Of a stretch of DNA of 64,000 nucleotides, positions 7,803 through 14,423 are shown piece by piece. The notes under the pieces are model-generated. The model did no database searches. It was not told the DNA's origin and saw only the letters and a program-made list of their open reading frames with translations. The stretch comes from Planctomycetota bacterium (GTDB lineage: Bacteria; Planctomycetota; UBA8742; UBA2392), in NCBI GenBank assembly GCA_020848275.1, contig JADLAK010000104.1, forward strand, positions 1 through 64,000. The letters run 5' to 3'. Each line of letters starts with the position of its first letter. Within the stretch, counting starts at the first letter, position 1. The position numbers and the translations under genes were made by a program.

Positions 7803-10526
7803 ATGCGTAGCACCGCTTTGCGTCTTTCCTTGTTGGTGATGATCGCCGCGGTAGCCACCCTCGGCCCGTCCCTGGCGCAGGAAGCGCCCAAGGGCCTCGA
7901 TGTCAGCGAATACAACCTCGAAAACGGCCTGAAGCTGATCGTCGTCAACCGTCCCGGCGTGCCGATCGTCTCCAGCTACGTCTACTACAACGTTGGTTCC
8001 GCCGACGAGGTGCCCACCAAATCCGGCATGGCGCATTTCCTTGAACACATGATGTTCAAGGGCAGCCGCAACTACAAAAAGGGTGAGATCGACCAGATCT
8101 GCGCCCGCAATGGTGGAAGCAACAACGCGGCGACGAGCAACGATTTCACGCGCTATTTCATCAACCTGCCCAAGAGCCGTTATGTGGAAGCCCTGAAGAT
8201 CGAGGCCGACCGCATGCGCGACCTGACCCTCGACGGGGCCGAGTTCGACGCCGAGAAGAAGGTTGTGCAGTCTGAATCCGACATCAACGCGGACAACCCC
8301 GGTGCGCAGCTTTGGGAGCGCATGGAGGCGGTTTTGTTCAGCGACGGCCATCCCTACGCGCACCCGACGCTGGGCTGGCCGCAGGACGTGCAGGACACCA
8401 GCCGGCGCGACATGCGCGAGTTCTACGACCGCTGGTACCGCCCCGATAACGCCACCATCGTGCTGGCGGGCGACATCACGGGCGACGAAGCGTTTCCCAT
8501 CATCAAGGAACTGTTCGGCAAGATTCCGCGCGGGCCCGACGTCATGCGCACGACAACGTGGGCGTCGTCGTTCAAGGGCCCCGCGAGCATCGAGCAAAAG
8601 GGCGATTCCGAAGTGCTGCAGATGATCCGCATGTACGGCGCGGTCAAGTGCAAGACGCCCGATGACTACCCGCTGGACGTGCTGGGCATGATTATGGGCG
8701 ACGGCATCACCAGCCGCCTGTACCGCAAGCTGGTGGACGAGTTGAAAATCGCCGATGGCGTCAGCGCAGGCAATTACAGCCAGAAACTGGCCGGTTGCGT
8801 GTACGTCGAGGCGCAGCTTGCCAGTGGTGCAAAGCGCGAAGATCTCGAGGCGGCCGTTGACAAAACCATTGCCGAGATCTGCGACAGCGGCGTGACGCCG
8901 GCTGAACTCGAGCGCGTCAAGAACCGCATGGCTGCACGTGCAGTCTTCGAGCGTGAGTCCGCTGACGACCTCGCGGGCAACCTGGGCCTCAACCAGAGCA
9001 TCTTTGGCGATTGGCGTCTTGCGGTGAAGTACACCGACTTCATCAAGGCCGTGACCGCCGCCGACGTCCAGCGGGTGGCAAAAAAATACCTTGTGGCGGA
9101 TAGCCGCGTCACGGGCTGGCTGGTGCCGCAACTGACGCCGCCCAAGGGCGCCGGCGCGACTGCCGACGCCAAGCCTGAACCGCTCAAGGTCGTACGCGAA
9201 GTGCTCGACAACGGCATGACCGTGCTGCTGTACGAGCGCCCGGGTTTGCCGATCGTTGACGTCGCGGTTGATGTGCGCACCGGCAAGGTGACGGACCCCG
9301 CGGAGAAGCCCGGCGTTGCGTCGTTGGCGGGCGCCCTGATGGATGCAGGCACCGCGAAATACACCAAGCAACAGATTGCCGAGATGATGGAAGACGTCGG
9401 CGGCCAGTTGTCGGTGGGCTCGGCGGGTGCAAGCGTTCACGTGCTGACGCCTGACGTCGAACTTGGCCTCGAACTTATGGCCGACAGCATGCAGAACCCC
9501 GCGTTTGTCCCGGTCGAGTTCGAGCTTGCCAAACGCCAGACGCTGGCGTCCATCGAAGCCTCCAAGGAGGAAACGCAGGGTTTTGCGCGCGATGCGGCGG
9601 TCGCATGGCTGTACGGCAGCGGCACGCCGCTTGGCCGCCCCGGCATCGGCACAAAGGAATCGGTTGAGAAAATTACGCGCGACGACCTCGTCGCGTGGCA
9701 CAAGAAGTGGTATCGCCCGGACAACGCAATTCTGGCGGCGGTGGGGGATTTTAAGGCCGCGGACATGCTGAAGCTGATCAAGGCGAAGTTCTCGGGCTGG
9801 AAGACCGAGGGCGCGAGGACCCAGCACCCCGCGATCAAGGCCGAAAACCGCGTCGGCCTCAAGGGCACGCAGGCATTCAACTTCACCGATTTCGATTACG
9901 CCAAGGTCGACGGCAAGACCAAACGCGTGACCATCGACCACCCGGAAAAGGACCAGGTCGTGGTGCGCCTGCAATGTGTGGGCATCAAACGCGACAACCC
10001 GGATTACTACGCGCTGGTGGTCATGGACAGCGTGTTCGGCACGTCGCCGGGTTTCACCGACCGCTTCAGCAAAAGGCTGCGCGACGAAATGGGCCTGGCC
10101 TACAGCACCTATGCCAATATCGCCAGCGGCAGCAGCTTCTATGAGGGCTCGTTCATCGGCTACATCGGCACGCGGCCGGAAAACGTCGAGCTGGCGCTGA
10201 AGGAGATGTACCGGCTGATCGACGAAATCCGCACCAAGCCCGTCAGCGAAAAAGAGCTGCGCGACGCCAAGGACTACCTCAAGGGCAGTTTCGTTTTCGG
10301 CCTCGAAACATCGGGCCAGCTTGCGGGCCTGCTGACGGCCATTGAACGCTACAACCTCGGCTTCGATTACCTGGTCAAGTACGCTGAAAGCATCGAGAAG
10401 GTGACGATTGCCGACATCCAGCGCGTCGCGACGCGTTACCTCGAGCCCGAGACGATGGTTGAAGTGCTGTGTGGGCCGATTGCGAAGATCACGCCCGCAC
10501 CCAAAGACGACAGGGAACCAAAATAA
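7803..10526 (+). CDS. Exported M16-family zinc metallopeptidase (two-lobe, pitrilysin-like)
   Basis: The 907-residue protein has an N-terminal signal peptide (LRLSLLVMIAAVATLGPSLAQ). The inverted zinc site HFLEH is at residues 78-82, and the downstream glutamate region (KKVVQSESDINADN) is present, so the first half looks catalytic. The second half, from about residue 465, repeats the M16 fold (VVREVLDNGMTVLLYERP) but lacks HxxEH, as expected for the inactive partner domain. Active and inactive halves are here fused on one chain. Such proteases degrade peptides in the periplasm or at the surface. The stop overlaps the next gene (TAATG), which suggests a functional partner. Confidence 0.93.
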   Translation: MRSTALRLSLLVMIAAVATLGPSLAQEAPKGLDVSEYNLENGLKLIVVNRPGVPIVSSYVYYNVGSADEVPTKSGMAHFLEHMMFKGSRNYKKGEIDQICARNGGSNNAATSNDFTRYFINLPKSRYVEALKIEADRMRDLTLDGAEFDAEKKVVQSESDINADNPGAQLWERMEAVLFSDGHPYAHPTLGWPQDVQDTSRRDMREFYDRWYRPDNATIVLAGDITGDEAFPIIKELFGKIPRGPDVMRTTTWASSFKGPASIEQKGDSEVLQMIRMYGAVKCKTPDDYPLDVLGMIMGDGITSRLYRKLVDELKIADGVSAGNYSQKLAGCVYVEAQLASGAKREDLEAAVDKTIAEICDSGVTPAELERVKNRMAARAVFERESADDLAGNLGLNQSIFGDWRLAVKYTDFIKAVTAADVQRVAKKYLVADSRVTGWLVPQLTPPKGAGATADAKPEPLKVVREVLDNGMTVLLYERPGLPIVDVAVDVRTGKVTDPAEKPGVASLAGALMDAGTAKYTKQQIAEMMEDVGGQLSVGSAGASVHVLTPDVELGLELMADSMQNPAFVPVEFELAKRQTLASIEASKEETQGFARDAAVAWLYGSGTPLGRPGIGTKESVEKITRDDLVAWHKKWYRPDNAILAAVGDFKAADMLKLIKAKFSGWKTEGARTQHPAIKAENRVGLKGTQAFNFTDFDYAKVDGKTKRVTIDHPEKDQVVVRLQCVGIKRDNPDYYALVVMDSVFGTSPGFTDRFSKRLRDEMGLAYSTYANIASGSSFYEGSFIGYIGTRPENVELALKEMYRLIDEIRTKPVSEKELRDAKDYLKGSFVFGLETSGQLAGLLTAIERYNLGFDYLVKYAESIEKVTIADIQRVATRYLEPETMVEVLCGPIAKITPAPKDDREPK

Positions 10527-11536
10527 TGATTGTGCGGGCGCGGCTACTGGTGTTCATTTTGCTGCTGGCCGCGCCCCTGTGCGCCGCCGAGGCCAAGCCG
10601 CGCGTGTGGGAATCGAATTTCGGCGAGGCGATCCTGGCCAATTGCGACATCGTGGTCCTGGGTGTGGCTGCCGCGCAGCGCCTGCAGATCAACGGCGCGA
10701 CCAGCGTCGAAATCACGGTGCAGGAAGTGCTGTACGGTGAAGAAAAGGCGACGACGATTTCGGTTTTGCTCAGCGATACGGGTGTACTAAAGAGGGAAGC
10801 CGCAGTTGAAGGGTTGTTTGCTTTAAAACGCATCGCGGGCAAGGGTTATTCGCTGGTCGGCAAGCCCGAGGAGGCCGCCTCGGGCGACCAGGAACGCGAC
10901 ATGAAATTATCGGTCGCCCAGGCCTTCATCGCGCTGGAGGCCGAGGAAGCAGGCGCCAAGCGCACGCAGGCCTACCTTGATCTTCTCGCGCGGCACCTTC
11001 TGCAAGGGACCTACACGGCGCAGAATGCGGCGCTTGAACTAAAGTTGTGGGTGCAGCGCAGGCCCGAACTCGTCACGCGCGAAATTTTCGACCGCTTTGT
11101 GAAACTGCATTCCGAGATGGGCGTGGCGAAGTCGAAGATCCGCGCCGACCTCTTCTGGGCGCTGACGCTGATGGTCGAGCGCAAGATCAAGAACGACGAA
11201 TTTCGCCAGGCCCGCCGCGGCAAAACTACCGCCGACAAGGGCAAGGCGATCGACGCGCTGGTTGCCCTGCGCGAAAACTACACGGCGGCCTTTGGCGAAG
11301 CCGACGCGCGCCTGTGTGACGCGCTGGCCAAGGACGACAGCTACAGCGATGCGCAGGTCAGCAGCCTGACCAAGCTGGCGGATGCGATCCGGGCCGAATT
11401 GCGCCGCCTTGAGGAAGAACGCAAACGCGCCGGCCGGCCTACGACCGAAACCCGCGACGTGCCCGCAGCGGAAGGCACGCTGCCGCAACCGAAGATTCTG
11501 CCCGCGCCGCCGCCCAGGCCCGAACCGGATAAGTAG
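10526..11536 (+). CDS. Secreted protein of unknown function, coupled to the M16 peptidase
   Basis: The 336-residue product has a signal peptide (RARLLVFILLLAAPLCAAEA). I recognise no family. An N-terminal region of about 110 residues is beta-rich (TSVEITVQEVLYGEE, ISVLLSDTGVLKREAAVEG), and the rest is helical with a basic-acidic coiled-coil-like C-terminus and a final Pro-rich tail. The ATG at 10526 shares a base with the M16 stop, so translation is likely coupled. It could be an inhibitor, substrate or scaffold of the peptidase, but only the context supports that. Confidence 0.7.
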   Translation: MIVRARLLVFILLLAAPLCAAEAKPRVWESNFGEAILANCDIVVLGVAAAQRLQINGATSVEITVQEVLYGEEKATTISVLLSDTGVLKREAAVEGLFALKRIAGKGYSLVGKPEEAASGDQERDMKLSVAQAFIALEAEEAGAKRTQAYLDLLARHLLQGTYTAQNAALELKLWVQRRPELVTREIFDRFVKLHSEMGVAKSKIRADLFWALTLMVERKIKNDEFRQARRGKTTADKGKAIDALVALRENYTAAFGEADARLCDALAKDDSYSDAQVSSLTKLADAIRAELRRLEEERKRAGRPTTETRDVPAAEGTLPQPKILPAPPPRPEPDK

Positions 11537-11537
11537 C

Positions 11538-11611
11538 GTGGCTGGGCCCTCCTCCCAGCACAGTAATCCCAGTCAATTTTTTCCGAGCTGGGGCAGGGAC
11601 GCCCCAGCCAC
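11538..11611. repeat. Intergenic inverted repeat GTGGCTGGG/CCCAGCCAC
   Basis: A perfect 9-bp inverted repeat (11538-11546 and 11603-11611) flanks about 56 bases that contain an inner GGGGC.../GCCCC pairing. It begins two bases after the preceding stop codon. It may act as a factor-dependent terminator or be a REP-like element. The rest of the gap to 11719 contains no feature I can support except a GGGAG ribosome-binding site before the OmpA-family gene. Confidence 0.5.
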
Positions 11612-11719
11612 ATCACTTTCTCCATTTTTCCTCAACCTCGGGCGCGTTGGGTGCCGATGGGGGCCTAGCGGCTGTTTGCGTCAGCCCATAATCGCCACCA
11701 CTCTCCTCGGGAGCCTGAA

Positions 11720-12499
11720 ATGAAGAAGCTGCTTGTCCTGTCCATTGCCGCCGTCCTGCCCTTCCTCGGTGGCTGCGTCTCGACCAACGAATATGACCGC
11801 CTGCTGAAGACTCACGACACTTCGGAAGATGCGAATGCTGCGCTCTCGGCGGAAAACGAACGCCTCGAGGACGCCAACGGCAAACTGAGCAAGGAAAACG
11901 CGGCCCTGCGCAAGAGCCTCGCCGACATGAAGGAAGTGAAGGCGCCGACGGTCGACCAGGAAGCACTGCTCGCCGAGATGAAAAAGATCTGGTCCAGCGA
12001 AAATGGCGACTGGGACGTCGTTAGCCGCGGAGGCGCAGTCGGCGTGCGCATCGACGACAAGGGGGTGCTGTTCAAGCCCGGGTCGTGGGAGATCACCGAC
12101 AAGACCAAGGAAATCCTCGGCAAGCTCGCCGACCTGCTGAAGTCGAAGATGGACGCAAACAGCATGGTGCGCGTCGACGGGCACACGGACAGCGACCCGG
12201 TCAAGCGCCTCAAGAGCCAGGGTATTGCCGACAACGTGCACCTGAGCATCATGCGCGCCCAGTCGGTTCGCAACTTCCTTGTCAGCAAGGGCATCGAGTC
12301 CGACCGCATCTTCGTCGCGGGTTTCGGCGAGTATTGGCCGATTGAGAGCAACGCCAACAGCGCGGGCAAACAGCGCAATCGCCGCGTCGAAGTCTACATG
12401 GGTACCGCCGACGGCCTGAGCATCGGCGAAGCGGCGCACAGTGAGAACGTTGGGGCCAAGGAAGCACCCAAGGCCACGGTCGAAAAGACCAGCAAGTAG
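11720..12499 (+). CDS. OmpA-family peptidoglycan-binding lipoprotein
   Basis: The 259-residue protein has a lipoprotein signal (MKKLLVLSIAAVLPFLGGC; lipid cysteine 19). A coiled-coil stretch follows at about residues 35-75 (LSAENERLEDANGKLSKENAALRK is the pattern, split by heptads). The C-terminal OmpA_C-like domain shows VRVDGHTDSDP, LSIMRAQSVRNFL, VAGFGEYWPI and QRNRRVEVYM, including the Asp and Arg that bind diaminopimelate in the family. It should anchor the outer membrane to peptidoglycan, like Pal or MotB-tail proteins. There is no beta-barrel part. A strong terminator follows. Confidence 0.9.
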   Translation: MKKLLVLSIAAVLPFLGGCVSTNEYDRLLKTHDTSEDANAALSAENERLEDANGKLSKENAALRKSLADMKEVKAPTVDQEALLAEMKKIWSSENGDWDVVSRGGAVGVRIDDKGVLFKPGSWEITDKTKEILGKLADLLKSKMDANSMVRVDGHTDSDPVKRLKSQGIADNVHLSIMRAQSVRNFLVSKGIESDRIFVAGFGEYWPIESNANSAGKQRNRRVEVYMGTADGLSIGEAAHSENVGAKEAPKATVEKTSK

Positions 12500-12521
12500 T
12501 CAAAGCGACTGCTGCAAAATG

Positions 12522-12554
12522 ACCGGCGGCCTTCGGGCCGCCGGTTTTCGTTTT
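12522..12554 (+). terminator. Rho-independent terminator after the OmpA-family gene
   Basis: The stem ACCGGCGGCC (12522-12531) and GGCCGCCGGT (12536-12545) is 10 bp and perfect, with a TTCG tetraloop and a T-rich tail (TTTCGTTTT). Confidence 0.88.
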
Positions 12555-12566
12555 GGACTGGTTGTG

Positions 12567-12592
12567 TAGGGACACGCTGCCGCGTGTCCCTA
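12567..12592. repeat. TAGGGACACGC palindrome overlapping the bshA stop codon
   Basis: TAGGGACACGC (12567-12577) and GCGTGTCCCTA (12582-12592) are a perfect 11-bp inverted repeat with a TGCC loop. The last CTA is the reverse complement of the bshA TAG stop. The same palindrome occurs twice, head to head, at 58297-58353, where it again supplies a stop codon. Confidence 0.8.
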
Positions 12593-13717
12593 AGAAAGCA
12601 CCTTCTTGTAGAACGCGTGCCACTGCGGGAGGATTTTCTCTTTCGCGAACACGCTGACGGCGCGTTCGCGCGCGGCAGCGCCCATCTTCGCGCGCAGCGC
12701 GTCGTCGCCCAGCATGCGCGACATAGCCGCCGCAAGCGCGTTGATGTCGCCGACGTTGAACATGAGCCCGGTTTCGCCCTCCTTTACAACCTCGGGCAGG
12801 CCACCGGCGTTGGTGGTGAGCGTCGGGACACCGCAAGCCATCGCCTCGAGTGCCGACAGGCCGAAACTTTCGTATTCGCTGGCCAGCACGAACAGGTCCG
12901 CCTGCGGCAGCAATTCCCAGATCGCGTCGTAAGTTCCCACGAACGTGACGCGGTCGCGCAGTTTCAGTTCGAGCGCGAGGTCGCGGCAGGCGCCGAGGTC
13001 CGGGCCATCGCCGACCATTACCAGCCGCGAACGCTGCTTCTGGCTGTACTTCGCAAAAGCGTGGATGATCTCGCGCGTGCGCTTGAGCTCGCGGAAGTTA
13101 CTGACGTGCATGATGATCTTCTCATCAGGCTTGGCGAGTTCGCGGCGTTTGTCGGCGCAACAGCCCGGTGTGAAGCGTTGCGTGTCGATGAAATTCGGGA
13201 TCACCTCGATGGGCCGCTTACGCTCGCCCAGCACATCCAGGACGCGCCCCTTGAGTTCGTCGCTGACGCTGGTGACGGCGTCACTGTGCTCAATGCCGAA
13301 CGCGGTAATGCGCTGAAATTCCTTCTGCTGCGCGATGATGGTGATGTCGGTGCCGTGCAGCGTCGTGATGATGCGGATGTTCTTGCCGTCCTGGCCCAGC
13401 ATTTCGCGCGCAAGCAGCGCGCTGACAGCATGGGGGATGGCGTAGTGGACATGGATTAAATCGAGGCCGTACTGGTCGACGACTTCCATGATGCGGCCCG
13501 CCAGCGCGAGGTCGTAAGGCGGATAACGAAACAGCGGATAGGCTGTCACCTCGACCTCGTGGTACGAAAGATTGTGGCGATAGGCCTGGAAGCGAAAGGG
13601 CATGGCGTAGCTGATGACGTGCACGTTGTGGCCGGTGTCGGCAAGCGCCGAGCCAAGCTCAGTAGCGACGACTCCGGAGCCGCCGTGTGTCGGATAACAG
13701 ACGATGCCGATATTCAT
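12590..13717 (-). CDS. bshA: N-acetyl-alpha-D-glucosaminyl L-malate synthase BshA (GT4 glycosyltransferase)
   Basis: BshA joins GlcNAc from UDP-GlcNAc to L-malate, the first step of bacillithiol synthesis. The 375-residue product starts with the BshA-typical MNIGIVCYPTHGGSGVVATELG and continues with VHYAIPHAVSALLAREM, TTLHGTDITI, VSDELKGRV and VIPNFIDTQRF. The GT4 nucleotide-binding segment (VGDGPDLG, ASEYESFGLSALEAMACG) is present. No bshB or bshC is in the window, so the pathway cannot be confirmed here. Other GT4 enzymes are related, but the N-terminal motif is close to BshA. Its TAG stop lies in a palindromic repeat. Confidence 0.88.
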   Translation of the reverse strand: MNIGIVCYPTHGGSGVVATELGSALADTGHNVHVISYAMPFRFQAYRHNLSYHEVEVTAYPLFRYPPYDLALAGRIMEVVDQYGLDLIHVHYAIPHAVSALLAREMLGQDGKNIRIITTLHGTDITIIAQQKEFQRITAFGIEHSDAVTSVSDELKGRVLDVLGERKRPIEVIPNFIDTQRFTPGCCADKRRELAKPDEKIIMHVSNFRELKRTREIIHAFAKYSQKQRSRLVMVGDGPDLGACRDLALELKLRDRVTFVGTYDAIWELLPQADLFVLASEYESFGLSALEAMACGVPTLTTNAGGLPEVVKEGETGLMFNVGDINALAAAMSRMLGDDALRAKMGAAARERAVSVFAKEKILPQWHAFYKKVLS

Positions 13718-14037
13718 GGTCGCAGCTTAACCAGTGAGGGCCGCCGCGCATTGCTTAAAAGAAGGTGGCCGAAGCGTGCGGAAAGGGCCGGAAAGGAGAG
13801 CAGGAAAGTGCCCTCGCCTACACGCTTCGGCCATATGTCGACCGCCGGATGTTTTCGGCGGAGTGCGGTCGACCGGTTGTGCACCGCCCGCGATCCGGCT
13901 AGGAAAGCGGGAGTCGGGGCACGTAGCGCCCCAACCGCCAACAAAGTTAGTGTATCCTATCTAGTCCGCGGTTGCAAAAGTTGTTCACATCTTCCCGCCA
14001 ATTTTCAAACGGCCCCAAGGGCCGATAACAAGCGGGT
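13718..14037. other. Non-coding 320-base gap with successive hairpins
   Basis: Between divergent bshA and the DUF1294 gene I see no convincing gene. The gap has a 13-bp perfect inverted repeat TGGCCGAAGCGTG/CACGCTTCGGCCA (about 13768-13780 and 13822-13834) enclosing AGGGC/GCCCT. Next comes GTCGACCGC/GCGGTCGAC (13837-13845 and 13865-13873) around CGCCG/CGGCG. A GGGGC/GCCCC hairpin follows near 13916-13931, and GGCCCC/GGGCC near 14011-14024. It could hold a structured RNA, a mobile palindrome or regulatory sites. No promoter stands out beyond a TATCCT near 13953. Confidence 0.5.
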
Positions 14038-14046
14038 TTGAAGACT

Positions 14047-14349
14047 ATGGTTCTGCCTCTCAGTGCCGTTGCCGCGCTCATCCTGACCACCAATCTGGCG
14101 GCTTTCGCGGCCCAGGGCCTCGATAAAGCCCGGGCCCGGCGCGGCGTGTGGCGCATTCCCGAATCCATGTTACTTGCGCTAGGCCTTCCACTTGCGGCGG
14201 TGGGAATGCTTCTAGGCATGCGCTTGTTCAAGCATAAGACGCGCAAGGGCGGCTTCATCGCCCGGGCCGCGCTAGTGGCGGCGTTTAACCTTGCCGTGGC
14301 GGGCGCGGCCGGCTGGGCGATGCAGCGAGGCTGGATCGTTCTTCGATAG
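14047..14349 (+). CDS. DUF1294 family small membrane protein
   Basis: The product of about 100 residues has three hydrophobic segments (SAVAALILTTNLAAFAA, LLALGLPLAAVGMLLGM, AALVAAFNLAVAGAAG). The family motif between the first two is present: DKARARRGVWRIPE. It is followed by LGMRLFKHKTRKGGF. DUF1294 proteins are inner-membrane proteins of unknown role, sometimes fused to cold-shock domains. The ATG at 14047 is chosen; an upstream TTG at 14038 is in frame. Confidence 0.78.
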   Translation: MVLPLSAVAALILTTNLAAFAAQGLDKARARRGVWRIPESMLLALGLPLAAVGMLLGMRLFKHKTRKGGFIARAALVAAFNLAVAGAAGWAMQRGWIVLR

Positions 14350-14423
14350 CGCTTTACTAACCTGTCCTGTGGGTTACACTTAGGGGGCGTAGAACCCCGA
14401 AGGCCCTCCCCGGGACCTTCAAA

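Noticed and set aside
7623-9974. A 783-codon open frame antisense to the M16 peptidase gene
   Set aside because: It mirrors a well-supported gene codon by codon, is rich in His/Arg/Val as GC-rich shadows are, and shows no domain or proper start site.
13768-13834. Possible small SRP RNA (a CCGGAAAGG loop followed by AGAGCAGG)
   Set aside because: It only loosely resembles the SRP GGAA tetraloop and its asymmetric loop; the conserved 5' side is absent and the outer stem is that of a simple inverted repeat.
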